Below, piece by piece: positions 26,201-41,200 of a stretch of 64,000 bases of DNA (position 1 is the first letter of the stretch; the number at the start of each line of letters is the position of its first letter). A program made the position numbers and the translations under genes. Under the pieces are notes generated by a model. The model saw only the letters and a list, made by a program, of their open reading frames with translations, had not been told where the DNA came from and made no database searches. Source of the stretch: Dugong dugon (taxonomy: Eukaryota > Chordata > Mammalia > Sirenia > Dugongidae); NCBI GenBank assembly GCA_030035585.1, contig CM057475.1, positions 5,527,501 to 5,591,500 on the forward strand, given 5' to 3'.

Positions 26201-29200
26201 GGTATCCATAATGCCCCTAAAAATGTATATGTTACTAGATACATGCACTTTTCCTGGGGCTCTACAATATTCTGTTACCAACAGGAGTCTGCAAACCAAA
26301 AAAAAAAAAAGGTAGTGCTATTTTAAGCCTCTTGTGCCCTTGTAACTGAAAGCAGAAACACGCCCTCAGTGAAGCCCGGGAGAGGGCCCCGCCTCTCACT
26401 CACGACCTCAGTGAAGCCCAGGAGAGGGCCCCGCCTCTCACTCACCACTCCCCTCATAAACTCTTCTCAGGGACTTACCTGTTTGGCTCTCAGCAATTCG
26501 GCCAGGGGTATCCCCTTTGATTCGAGCTGCTAGCTCATCAGCAAATGACGTAGGCCTACTTCTTTTCTACAGGCAGAAGAGATCAAAAGAACCGCTGTTT
26601 TGGTAACATACACAACAGCCCACTTTACTTTTGGACACCTAACAAAATTATGGAAAAAACAGCAGAGAAACTGAACTGAGGAGAAAATAGGGTTTAATTA
26701 CATGAACTGTACAGATCCCTTGAGAAACAGGACTCTTAAAATGTTCCTGCAAAAGGGAGATGTTCTCTATTTCCTTATTTAATACTTCATTGTAATTCTT
26801 GAATGATTAGATTAGAAAACTATTAGGCATATAAGTGCTTCAGGGAGAGACAGGGGAAAAAGACCATTGGGAACTCAAAACTTCTGGAACTGACTATATT
26901 CTGAGTGATCTCAGGGGTGAAACTACAACATCTGGAGAAAAATGTGGTACTTATAAGAAAATTTGGGGTGCTCAGCACTATTTTCAAAAGTATAAATGAA
27001 ATTACAAATATGATGCTAAACAACAACGTTACAAATACCAATGACCACAAAAGGGATGAGTCCTAGGTACTATTTCTAAACCCTGCTCAAAGATAGCAAC
27101 TGCAGTCTTTCTTACAGGTCTAGTACTTTGTTCAACGTCCTCAATATCCTCCTCCTCCTTCTCAGAGTCAGCGAAAAGGTCACAGCCATCATCCTCCTCT
27201 TCCTCCTCACTCATGTGTGCTATGTGCTAAGGATACAAACCACCAGATCAGACTATTAGACACAGTCATCAAGCTGAAAACGAGACCCTGTTTAGGCTCC
27301 TCCTTCAAAAAGGTAACTGCTTTTTAAAATAATAACACAAACAGCAGCAAAACTTATGAAGCAGTAATTATGCTAGAACAATAAATACACAAGATTTTTT
27401 TTCAATTCAAGACTATAACAGCAAAATACTAAATATTTAAAATGCCCATCACTAAAGAAATAAATAAATTAAACAATAAAGTCACTTCAACACATGAGCC
27501 TTACCCGGTTTTGGTCACAGTCACTATGATTGGCAAAGTCTTCATCTGACTGCTTTGGGGGAGAAAAAAAAGGCTTTGTGAGCACAGAACTATTTCAGGT
27601 CTAAGTCTGTGGGGCACACTGATGTCTTTGCCCAGTTGAGGAAAAGCTTTTGTGTGGATTACTGTTCACCTGACGTACCAAGGTGCAGATTAGGTGGGTA
27701 GCTGGCCATATCACTAAGGTTTGTTCAGGTTAACATGCAATTTTTGTGGTTCATTTAAATATCTATCTGCACTATCAACTTGAACCTGTGGATTTAAAGT
27801 AGCAAGTACACATTTAATTAACTAAATTATCCAAAGTTGGTTTGTGAAATTTTACATTTTGTGCTCAACTTTCTATGCTCCCTCTAGGTAGGAGAACTAC
27901 TTCCTCAGGCCAAGAAGGCAAACAACAGTATTTGCTATCTGCAATTAGGAAAAGAACTGCAATGATAGCTAAAAATAAAGGATTCTGCTCATGACCACCT
28001 GTTACAGCAAGTTATTTAGGAAAAGCTTATTTCCTGCTGCTGGGTTTGTTGTGTTTAGAGGGCCAGGCAGAGGAGGGAAGGGCGGGGGGCTACAGAGAAG
28101 GGAAGGGACACAAAGAGGAACATTCCTTCAAAACTGTCACCTTTAGGAAATCTCGCACTCAAGGACTACACTTCAGTGTCTCCTGCCCTCTGAATTAGGA
28201 AAACGCCTTCTAAATTAACAACTCCAGATACAACAGTGGTTAAGGTTACAGACAGCAAGACCTTGACCAGGGAATCAGATTATGCTCAGTGAATGTGAAG
28301 ACACTGGAGGCGGCAGCACAGCTAGAACGTACACAGATGCTTTAAGCATCTTCTGGTCTAGAAGGTTTTACAGCAAAAAAAATGTTAATGTGGATTTTTT
28401 TTCCCCTAGAATGATTCAAAGATAGAACTTACTCAAAGACTGTATCTCAGACAGAGATTCCACCAAAATATCTAAGCTGCTCCCCTCAAAAAATACTAGG
28501 AGGAGGGATGTGGTGCTGAGGTGGGGAGGAGGGTAACAGTGAAAAGGACTTAAAGCAGTTTTCCTTGTTTTTGTCCACAAAACTAAAAGGAAATTTACTC
28601 CAAGGAAAAAAACTTCAGGCTCCTATCACTGTTAAAAAAAATTCATGTAAAGAGATGGCTAACTGACAAATACATTACTCCCTTAGCCTACTAAATACAC
28701 CCTACGTTTCCTGCCCACCACGGTCTAGTCGCACCAAACAGCCCTTACCTCCTCTTCTTTCTCTTCTTCACTGTCCACAGAACTACCATGATCACTGCCA
28801 ACCGAACCTTCTGTTTAGGAGAGAGAAGGGTGATCACCAACAGTCGCAAGAAAATATCCTTGCTTCCTTGCCAAGACCACAAACCACCATGGAACAGCAT
28901 CACAGAGATTTTGATACAACCATCTATAATCATTATCTGGAATTAGAAACATCTTTCCTACGGTGAGGAAAGGGATATTTACAAAGTCTCAAAGTATCTC
29001 CCCCAAAATATTTATTAATTACAAAGAAAAAAATAACTTGACAGGAGAACCCAAGCAGACACTACCTTGAACACGTGATCAAGGTGATCACCGCCAAGGG
29101 CAGACTGACTTCACATGCCTTCCAAGCGGAGCCTCAGAAAGGCCCTTATCACTTATGAAGAATTCTGCTCAAAAATGCATAATCTCAACCCAGTTTGGAG

Positions 29201-32200
29201 GAAACATCAAAGAAATGTAAATTGAGGGATATTCTATAAAATAATTGCTCTGTACTTGTGATTGTTAAGGTTGTGTGTTAACTTGGCTGGACCATGATTC
29301 TCAGTGGTTTGGCAGTTATGATGTAGTTTGGCAGCTTGGCAGCTATGTAATGATGTAATCACCTCCATGATGACAACTGATATAATCCAATCACCTCCAT
29401 GACCTGTTAAGAGCAGCCAATCAGTTGAAAAGGAGTTTCCTTGGGGGTGTGGCCTGCATCCAATATAGGTGGACTTTCTGGCAAAGCTTGCAGGCTTTTG
29501 CTCACTCCGGATCCTGCAGCTGGCTCCCATTCATCTGACCTCCAGTTCTAGGGACTTCAGCTAGCAGCTTACCTGCCATCTTGCCCGCCGATCTTGGGAT
29601 TCATCAGCCTCCACAGCCTGTGAGCCAGAGGCTGCTGTCTAACCTGCCTATCTTGGGTTCAGCAGCCCCTGCAGTTACCTATGAGTCAGGAGAAGCCTCC
29701 AGCCTGACCCACAGACTTGGGACTTTCCAGCTCTACAACTGTGTGAGCCATTTCCTTGATATAAATCTCTCTCTATATTTATGTGCTTTACTGGCTTTGC
29801 TTCTCTAGAGAACCCAGCCTAAGACAGTACTCTTCAAAGATATTAAGGTAGTGAAAAGCAAAGAAAGGCCTAGAAGTTGTATCAGATTAAAAGAAGACTA
29901 GAGAGATCTGATAACTAAATTCAGGAGTCACCCCAGATTGGATCCTGGACGAGAGGGAAAAAAAAGTGAGAGAGACTATAAGGGATGTTATGGGTACAAA
30001 TGGAAAAATTTGAGTATTACTGGTATCATATCATATTGTATCATACTGTATCTAGTTAAACTTCTTGAGCGTGATAATGACACTGTGGTTATGGAAGAAC
30101 CACAGTATATTTTGGAGTTCTTAGAAAGTATTCCTTTATTGTTCTTAGAAACTACACACAGATGTATTTAGCAGTAATGGGCATGGTGCCTGTGTGGTGT
30201 CTCTCAAATAGCTTCAGAAAAATGTCATGACCAGAGAGAGAGGATGACAAACCAATGCGGTGCAATGCTACAGCTGGTGAACCTGGCAGAAGGGCTTATA
30301 GGGGTCCTTGGTACTATACTTGCCAACTTCAATGTAAAGTTTCAAATTATTTTAAAATAAAAAGTTAAGATATAAATGTTCAAACTAACAAAAATACTTG
30401 GTAGAAAAAATGAGCACCTTCACTAGACAGCTCGCCCAGACCTACGTCTTCCTGCTCCATGAACAGCTTGGATCCAATTAAATAAGGTAAGGGGCGATCG
30501 ATGTACAGGTCCTGTAAACAACAACAGAGAAAAAGTCATTCCAGAGGCTGATAAATAAAAGTAGGTGCTTCACTCGACCTCTTGTTCCGTCTGACTACCC
30601 CGAACAAGTTCGTAACAACAGTGGATAATAAGAAACACTTCAGGACTGAAGGCAAAAGAAAAAAAATTTCACTGATTTAAAAAAAAAAAAAAGTGAAATT
30701 CTGGGTAAAGATGGCAAAGTAAAGCTAGGTCCCCCCAAAACTATGGCCCCGGATGGTCTGTTAACCCAGAACTGAAACCATTCCCAAAGCCCACTCCTCA
30801 GACAAAGATTAGACAAGACTACAAAACAAAAATAATACACGTGAGGAGTGTGCTTCTTAGTTCAATCAGATACATGAGACCAAAAGGGCAGCTCTTGTCC
30901 GGAGGCAGGATGAGAAGGCAGGAAGGGACAGGTGCTGGTCAAATGGACACAGGGAACCCGTGGTGGAAAGCGGAAGTGTGCTGTCACATTGTGGGAATTG
31001 CAACTACTGTCACAAAACAATATGTGTATAAATTTTTGTATGAGAAATTAACTTGAGCTGTAAACTTTCACCTAAAGCACGATAAAAAAAGTCAAGCTAG
31101 TTCACACAGAAGCACTCTTCTCGAGTGTCTAATTATAGTAACAAAAACTGCAAACACATCACCAGAAGTTAGCCAACAAGCAAAGGCCACAGCCGCACAG
31201 TATAAAGTTCAAAAAGAGGATCAAGGAAAGAGATAGAAAATTCTGGCAAGCTTTAATACGAGTCCTAACTCACTTTGCTGGTGAGTCAAAAAACAAAACT
31301 TGAGAATCCTCAATAATAGTACTAATATTGGAGAGAAGACAGGAAATAACCGAGTTCCTTTCATATGACTAGAAGCCCTGGTGGCGCAATGGTTAAGTGC
31401 TTGGCTATTAACCGAAAGGTCGGTGGTTCTAACCCACCAGCCGTTTCATGGCAGAAAGATGTGGTAGTCTGCTTCTATAAAGACTACAGCCTTGGACACC
31501 CTATGAGGCAGTTCTACTCTGTCCTAAAAGGTTGCCATGAGTCAGAATTACTTGACGGCAGTGACTTTGGTTTTTTCACATGACTTTGAGAAGGTGGGGG
31601 AGGGGAGAAGATAAATCCAATACCAGTAGCTCAGACAGGAGGACAACCAGGTCAAACAAGGCACAAAGGAGATCAAGGAGGATTTATTCACGCTGTACCA
31701 GGGCAAAGAGAAGGCTGGACAGAGCATACATCTGCAGCTACATGGAAGGAATCAGGAAGGCAGCTCCACAAATACGTCACAGGAGATGTAAGGAACTGGA
31801 GGAACAAGTCCAAAGGACTGAAGAGAATCTCTATCTGGAAGAAAAAATAACCCAAGGAACAAAGGAATGTTCCTCTCAACTGTAAAATTTAGAAAAGTGA
31901 CCTTGATAAAACAAGACTGAAATGAAGGAGACTATCTGTCGTCACACACCTTGGAGGCCCTTCCATTTCAGGCCTCTATTTCTTTAAGTCCCACCCACCA
32001 CACACACACTAAAAATGTAGGGTCAAGAAAGAACTCCACCCTAGGACAACCTGTATCTCCCCTGCGGGAGGAAAAGCTGACCTGCCCTCAGTGAAGCATT
32101 CCCCTTTAGCCATAATGTCTCCTCCCTGTTGAAAGACGCTTGGAAATGCTCAGATGCTCAGGTGTTAATCCTGATGCTTCAGACAAGCACAGGAAGTTTG

Positions 32201-35200
32201 GGAATATTAACGTAAAGGTCAAAGATACAACAGCAACCAATTTAGTGCAAACAAAAGTACTAATTGGGCAAATTCCTCGCTGACTAGAGAGCATTCCCAA
32301 ATCCTCCATTAAAATAGAAAGTGATACGGGATTTGGAAACAAGTGGGACCCAGGCAACAAATTTCCAGGGTCCACTGCTGACTTCTAAATCCCTACAGTG
32401 AAAATGCAAGCAAGAAAATCCACCAGTGCTAAATGATCAGTCCCAAAGCTCAAACTAGAACGTGCACCTAAAGTAACAACTAGAAGAGTTTGATTTTGTG
32501 GCATCTTTTAATTCATAAGGTACTTGTGTGTCACGAGGTCGACAACCTTTTGTGTTTATGGATGAGTGACTTCGTGTTGCCCAACTGTCTCCTTGGCCAA
32601 TCCGAGAGAAAGTAACAAAAAAGCAATGAACGCCTGCAAGGCTAATGACGCAGCTGTGATGACATCAGCTATCACACGGTGATGGATTGATTTCTGCTTT
32701 CACCCCCCTCCAAAAAAAGATATGTTGAAGTCCTAACCCCTAGGACCTGTGAATGTGCCCTTATCAGTTAACATGGGGTCACACTGGCATAGGGCAGGTC
32801 CTAATCCAAGCTGACTGTTCTTATAAAGGAGGTGAGTCACAGAAAGACACGCAGGGGAAGGTGCATCTGCAGGCCAGGAACACCTGGGGCTCCCAGAAGA
32901 CACGAGGGAGGATCTTCCCCCAGAGCCCTGGGAGCGGACATGGCCCGGCTGACACTGATGTGGACTTCCAGTCCCCAGAACTGTGAGACAGCAAATTTCT
33001 GTTCTCATAAGCCACCCGCTTTGCGGCATTTTGTCATGGCGGCCCCAGGAAACTAAGACAACATGTAAAAGTCTGCTCCAATTTCCTGCCTCACTGATGA
33101 ACTGCTCTACGAAGTGAAATCATCACCAATATGACCCAGCAACTGCACTCCTGGGCATTTATCCCAGAGAAGTGAAAAATTCTGTCCCTGCATATAAAAA
33201 CCTACACATAAATGTTCATAGCAGCTTTATTTCTGACAGCTAAAAAGCAGAAACAACCCAAATGTCCTTCAACAAGTGAAAGACTAAACAGTGCTACAGC
33301 CACACCATGGGGTACTATTTGGTAATAAAAAGGAATGAGCTACTGACAGAAGCAACAACTTGGACAGATCTCCAGAAAATCATTCTGAGTGAAAAGCCAA
33401 TCTCAAAAGGTCATATGTGTTATGGATTGAATTGTGTCCCCCAAAAATGTGCGTCAACTTGGCTAGGTCATGGTTCCCAGTGTTGTGTGATTATCCATCA
33501 TTTTGCCATCTGATGTAATTTTCCTATGTGTTGTAAGTCCTGCCTCTCTGATGTTGATGAGGCAAGATTAGAGGCAAGTATGTTAATGAGGCAGGACTCA
33601 ATCTACAAGATTAGGCTGTGTCTTGAGTTAATCTCTTTTGAGATATAAAAGAGAGAAGCGAGCAGAGAGACAGTGGGACCCCATACCACCAAGAAACAAG
33701 AGGCAGGAGAATTGTGCATTCTTTGGACCCAGAGTCCCCTTGCTGAGAAGCTCCTCAACCAGGGAAGACTGATGACAAGGACCTTCCCCCAGGGCCTATG
33801 GAGAGAGAAAGCCTTCTCCTGGAGCTGGCACCTTGAATTCGGACTTCTAGCCTCCTAGACTGAGAGAGAATAAACTTCTCTTTGTTAAAGCCATCCAGTT
33901 GTGGTGTTTCTATTATAGCAACACTGGATAACTAAGACAATATGTTCTACACATACATACATACACATTTTTGAAACGACAAAATCACAGAGGTGGATAA
34001 CAGATTAATGGTTGCCAGAGGCTATGGACTGGGCTGGGGACTGAGGCAAACGGGTGGATGGCTAAAAGGGAATTCCTTATCTTGATTGCGGTGGTGGACA
34101 CACAAATTTATACATGTGATAAAATGTCATAGAACAAGGATATTTAAAAAATGACTGCATACAAAAACTGGTGAAATTCAAGGAAGGCCTGTAGTCTACT
34201 TAACTAAACTGTGCCAGGGTCAATTCCCTGGTTATACAGTTATATAAGATGTTATCACTGCACGAAGCTGGTTAGAGTGTACAAGGACATTTCCTGTACT
34301 GTTTCCACAGCTTCTTCTGAGTCTAAATTTTTTCAACATAAAAAGTTCCTTAAAAAGTTAAATCACTATTGACTTGTGAATAAATCATGTTTCCACTGGA
34401 TTTTAAATAAATGCTTTCCCAGAGTATCAGCTACAATACATCCTGGTTTAGGATAAAAGTCAACAGAAATGAAGAGTTTCTGATTTACCAAAACAGGTGT
34501 GATTTTTAGAATTAACTTCAAAGAACTGGTCTGCAGCAAAGGGACAGGACACCATGATGAAGACCAGCTGCATGTACAGTGCACCCATTTTCAGACCCTT
34601 CTGAAAAGGCCAGGTCCATTTCCAGAACTCTTCTGCAATGCCCTTTAGCACAAGCTACAGAATTTCAGGCTCCTAACAATCTCCACCTCTTACGGGCTTC
34701 TCCATCCTTCAAAACCCAATTCAGGTGTCCTCTTCTCCCTAACTCCTCAGCCAGAAGTCAACTGTCTCTCAGAGTACTAATGATGGTTACTCAGGTAAAT
34801 GTCTCCTCTCCCACCACGCTGTAATAAGCATCTCGACAGCAGGAATCATGTCTTCATCTTCGTTTCCCCCAACCTGGCATACCACCTTGTACCGAGTAAG
34901 TGCTCAATGAATGCGCATGTAAAACAAGTCTTTCTAACAAGAGACACACACTCGTTTCCCAGAGGAAAAGTCCACATCTTACTAATGCACACCCAGGACA
35001 CAGCAGGTAACAATAAATATCTGAACCAAGCAAGTCTTTACCTTTGGTTCAAGGATCAGTTCTACCCGCTCATTGACATCTTCTTCTTCAGAGTCCGAGT
35101 TTCCTGCTTTGATATCAAGCTGCTCGAACGCACTGTCCAATACTTGTAAACCATAGTTCACAGCCTCCTGGACTTTAGGAATCAGATCTACTTCTTTCTG

Positions 35201-38200
35201 TTCCCGGGTTTTCTCCTACAAAAGAAAAAAATATATATTATTCAGCATGGATCTTCAATATATTAAATATCGAAGACCCATACTGAAGAATATTTTTTAA
35301 TAATATTTATTAAAATGTCATTGATATTTATAAACATATGTATTTTTTAATAAAATACTCTTAATACCTAGCCTCTCATGCTTCAAAAATCTTAAAGATG
35401 TTAACAACAGTTAGATTCTGAATGCCTTGACACAGACTTTGAAGTCAAGTAAGATGCCAGTTTTAAATGCCAGCACTGCCACTTTCTAAACCTGCTTCAA
35501 ACTACCTACGGTCCTAGAGCTCCAGGTTCATCATCTATAAAATCCGAAGTACAGCCACTGTGTGATGAGCCAGCTGGGTAACTCACAGACAAGTACTCTA
35601 ACAGTGGACAGCACTTTGTGTCTCCGCTCCCAGAGGAGCGAGGGGCCTCGACATCCATCTTGACCACTGACTGTAACCCCACTCAGCCTGGTTAACGGTC
35701 CCTTTGACAACGTTAGGAGTGAAGAATCTGAAGAAAATATTCCAGCCGGAAATGCCATTTTTTCAATTGCAGTTAAAAAAACAACAACTGGACAATTATC
35801 GTACTAGTTTCAAACCCAGAGAAGCCCTTTCATCTTCAATCTGTCTTGAATATCACCCTAGAACAAATGCCCGCCTCAAAAAGTCCATGCACATCACCAA
35901 CCTGCTGAAAACATTCCCCAGGCCTCCTGCTGCTTTAACAGCAGATCTCAGTGACAGTCCCTCACAAACGTGTCTGTCATCAGTGTGAGAAATATTAAAT
36001 ATTTAGTGTCATTTTCCCCTCCTCACCAATATTCTGGAAGTTGATGCATACCCGTAGAAGGAACGAAACAAAATACACTGTTTTGAAGGCCAAAGGGGAA
36101 AACCCTGCAAGTATTTTACCCTTTTACCTCAAGTCCTGAAGTCTTTCTAATTTAACTGTTTTTTGGACAGACTGCATCTTTTTCTACTCCAGTATGCTTG
36201 GTTCTGAGTTAAATAGCTAATATTGCATTGAGTCTGTGAAAAATGTCAAAGAAACATATAGTGGCTTTTTAAAAACAGTTCACTGTTCACTGAATACCAA
36301 TCACTTTAAATTTTAACCCTGACTTGGCATAGCCAAAAACTATTATATTTAAATGGTTAGCAAATCCTTGCGTACTATCAAAAGATTTTTAAAAATTAAA
36401 CGAAAAAGACTGGGAATAGGCAGACCTGTACTAATTGTTACAAAGTACCAACTTTTTAAAACTGTTTATGTTTTCAGAGTAAATCCGAGCTGATTCAGAG
36501 CTACTCCCATAGGAAAGTTACTCTTTACGTTCCACTGCACTTCCCTCGTGGGGGCAACAGGTAGAATCACTGCTACAGCGCTCAAGTCAGGATGGCTGAT
36601 GGGTCCTACAGTGCAGGAACACCCAAGGGAGAATGCTCATCAATCTATAACATGTGAAGCCACAGGAAGAAAGGTAGGAACTGCTGCCTCTCAACTCCTT
36701 AACCTGGTTCTTGAAGCCCTCCCCTTTATCTTTGTCTTGCCTACTGGCAGTAACTTCCACAAACACAGCCCATAGAATACCGGGTACATCCCCCATCTTC
36801 AAACCTTACCTCTCGTCATTCTCTCTGGCTGAAATGCTACCCTTCCACCCCTGCCACTACCTCAAAATCTGGCCCTTCTTGCTTTACCAGCTAAAGTCTC
36901 ATCCTTGAAGCTTGTCTCTGCTCTTTTATACCAGTAAGCTCCTCCTTATCTGAACTTCCAAAATAATCAGCAGCCACACAGCTCTGACACCCCATTCTAT
37001 ACTGGAACCCCTTGTCTAAGTCACCAGCTCCCTGCAGGTGTACTACTGAGTCAATAACTGTTCACTGCGTGTTCTGTATCCTCAGTACTAACATATCCTG
37101 TGGCATTCAGGAGGCACTCACATGTGTGGACCAGAGTGGTATTCATTTACTATCATTTCAGCTGGCAGGAATACTAAGAATCAAAGCACTCATGGAAGAA
37201 GAGAGAAACACGGTCTTCAAAGGCCAGTCTTGAACTTTCTTTTCAACATTACTGGACTCCTGGATTAGCTATTAACAGCACACTTAGATACCTGGGGAAA
37301 TTCTGTTAACATCAACTCACAGAACTGGTTTAGCTATGTAGTTCTGAAAACCTGAGTCAAAAAACTCCTCTAATATAATACTCTATTCCAGAGGGAAACT
37401 ATAGTCTGGACTGTGGCCTGCTATATGGCCCTAGAGTTAACAGTGGTTTTTACGTTTTTAAAGCGTTGCTTTAAAAAGAAGAATATGGGACTAAGACCTA
37501 TTTGGCCCACAAAAACTAAAATATTTATTATCTATCCTCTTACAGGAAAACTTTGCCGACCTCTGCTCTATTCTTGAGCCAGGGTTCAGGAACTTAGCCT
37601 ACGTATTACCTAATGCACTAAAACGCAAAAACAAACACAAGGATCCAACTGTTAGCCTGTCAGCAGCTATCTCCCCCATGTCCCCAGTAGCCACCCCACT
37701 CCACACCCCCACAGCTCCAGCCACATTACAAACGGCTACCACTCTAAGTCAGGAACTCGGCTGAAGGATGAAGTAGTACAAGTACCTGTTCTGGTTTTTC
37801 TGGCTCCATCTTGAGTACCGGCTCCTCCACTTCTTCATCATATACCCGCTAAATACGGAAAAGAAGTCATTTTAAAAAGGTCAAAACACAATTTAGAACC
37901 GGTTATCTTGTAAGAATTCAATATCCAATAAACACAAAGATGGGGAAGGAAATGATTATACAACAAACAGCTACAGACGCTGCTTACAGATAAGTAACAA
38001 AAAGTTCCAAAAATTCACCAAAAAAAAAGATACAAATGACTAGGAAACATGAAAAAAGTTCAACCTCATGGTTGACCAAGAATTCCAAGAGCAAGAAGGT
38101 AGTCATTTTCACACCTTGTTAGCATCATGCTTACTGCTGAGGAGAGGAGAGCGATACAGGTCCTCTCAGGTGAGGCTATTGGTGTGAGTTATCAACTACC

Positions 38201-41200
38201 TAACAAGACTTCTAACACCGTGAGCAATGGAAACAGTAAAGATGCAATTTACCGTCATTCTTTTGCTTAATATTCTTGGTGGATTTTTATTATCTCGTTT
38301 ACATTAAAACACAGTCCAGACGAATCACTGATTTGCCAGAAGGCTCTCACCTCACAGGCAGGCAGGGCTCTTTTCCAAAATAGATCTGTTAGTAACTCAG
38401 TATGATTTCCTTTTTTTTTTTTTTTTAACTATTTACTGCTTTTTTAAACTACCAAAGTTCAACAAGCTTATTATAAAAAGTCAATACAAATGGGGTAAAG
38501 AAAATGTTCTGAAATTAGAATAGTGGTAATGTTTACGAAGCTTTGACAATGTATTAAAAGCCACCAAACTGCACTTTAAGAGTGAATTTTATGGTACGTA
38601 AGTTACATTTCAACAATTTTTCTTTTTACATCAATATAAGGACATATTTAAAGAAGGCATATTGAAAAATAGTTTCTCTCCCTACCTCCATCTTAACCCC
38701 TTGAGGTAAACCATGCACATATTCAGAGTTCTCCCACCTTCCTACCTTTAAATAACAATGGAATCCTACTAGTCACATTCCTCGGCACTGCTTTTTCACT
38801 TCCTGTTCTCCTGAACAGCTTCCTAGGTCAATGCACAGAGATTTGACTCACTGCTTGTAATATCTGCATAGCATTCTATGGTAGAAAGTCTACCATGGTT
38901 AATTCAACAGTTTACAATTGGTGTCAAAAGGAAAAACTAATCAACTAGTCACATTAATCCACAGGGTTTACTAAGTGAGATAGTGGTTGGAGCAGAGAGA
39001 GTGTCTAAAACTGAAAGTGCTGAGGAAGGAGTTCGCTCTAGCAGCCCAAGTACAGGGTTCCTAAAGGCAGTTAGGGGGTTTCCAGCAGGGAAGTTAAATG
39101 ACTGGGTCTTGGGTATATCCTTAATTGGAGGGAGGATTTTACAAAGTAGCGGTCTTTCCATCACTGGTTTCATGGGTATACTTGTCTGGTGGGATTTGTT
39201 TGTGGCTGGTATGGTGACTCAGAAACATCCTTCAGTGTCAAGTTGTTTTTCTGGGAAAGACCTATTTATTGTTCTGCCAAGGTCTGTACCTGGCACGAAT
39301 GGCCATTTTGATTTATTGGTCTTGGAAAGGTCCAGACTTGACACAGAAGATCATTTTGTTTTTTACTTAACAGAAACTTGTATACCAATGTTCACTATAG
39401 CACTGTTCACTCTAGCCAAAAGATGGAAACAACCTAAATGTCCATCAACAGATGAATAGGTAAACAAAACGTAGCACATATACTCAGTGGAATACGACTC
39501 AGCCATAAAGAGAAATGAAATCTTGTACATGCTACCACATGGACGAACCTTGAAAATATGCTGAGTGAAATAAGTTAGTCACGAAAAGGGAAATATGATA
39601 TGATCCCACTAATATGAAATAGGCAAATGCATACAGACCAAAGTTTAGTAGCGGCTACTGGGGAAAGGAGGAGTCCTTGCTTAGGGGATATACTGAGTAC
39701 TGAGTTTCTGTTAATGGTGGCAGACCTATCTGGAAATGAATAGTGGGGATGGTTGCACATGAAGAATGTAATCAATGTCACTGAAGTGTACATGTAAAAA
39801 TGGTGAACTGGCAGTTTTTACCCATGCGAATACATATTTTTACAATAAAACTATAAAAAAACAAAAACTCATGAATAATCCAAGAAATTTTCCCAGGAAA
39901 AATAAAAACTACCACCCAAAGACATCAGCAGACTGCAGATGGAAACTCAAATATGACATCTACGAAACCAACCAGCAAATACCTAAAACCCATTGGATCT
40001 TTAGAGGGTCAACAATATGATACATCTCAAATACTTAGTACACAGCAGATCAATCGATGTTAACTACTTCCAGGTGAGCTGCTAAGGCAAGTCAGACGAA
40101 CAGGAGCCAGGGGCAAGATTTCAAAGGGTGGCTCCAGAAGACAAAGCAAAGTATTATAATGACATGTGCAAAGAGTTGGAGATAGAAAACCAAAAGGGAA
40201 GAACATGCTCAGCATTTCTCAAGCTAAAAGAACTGAAGAAAAAATTCAAGCCTTGAGTTGCAATACTGAAGGATTCTATGGAGAAAATATGAAACAACGC
40301 AAAAAGCATCAAAAGAAGATGGAAGGAATACAGAGAGTCATCATACCAAAAAGAATTGATCAATCTTCAACCATTTCAGGAGGTAGCATATGATCAGAAA
40401 CTGATGGCTCTGAAGGAAGAAGTCCAAGCTGCACTGAAGGCGCTGGAGAAAAACAAGGCTCCAGGAACTGACGGAACACCAACTGAGATGTATCAACAAA
40501 CGGATGCAGCGCTGGAAGTGCTCACTCGTCTATGCCAAGAAATATGGAAGACAGCTACCTGGCCAACCGACTGGAAGACATCCATATTTATACCTATTCC
40601 AAAGAAAGGTGATCCAACCAAATGTGGAAATATCATTAATATCACACGCAAGTAAAATTTTGCTGAAGATTATTCAAAAGAAGATGCAGCAGTACATCAA
40701 CAGATTTTCAGGCCAGATTCAGAAGAGGACGTGGAACCAGGGATATCACTGCTGATGTCAGATGGATCCTGGCTGAAAGCAGAGAATACCAGAAAGATGT
40801 TTACCTGTCTTTTATTGACTATGCTAAGGCATTCGACTGTGTAGATCACAACAAATTATCGGTAACATTGCAAAAGATGGAAATTCCAGAACACTTAGCT
40901 GTGCTCATGAGGAACCTGTACATGGACCAAGAGGCAGTTGTTCAGACAGAACAAGGGGATACTGCGTGGTTTAAAGTTAGGAAAGGTGTGCGTCAGGGTT
41001 GCATTCTTTCACCATACCTATTCAATCTGTATGCTGAACAAATAATCTGAGAAGCTGGACTATATGAAGAACAGGCATCAGGATTAGAGGAAGACTCATT
41101 AACAACCTGCATTACGCAGATGACACAACCTTACTTGCTGAAAGTGAAGAGAACCTGAAGCACTTACTAATGAAGACCAAAGACCACAGCCTTCAGTATG

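Noticed and set aside
38983..39459. 158-codon plus-strand open frame
   Set aside because: Its end runs into L1 sequence (from about 39375), no known motif, no splice context.
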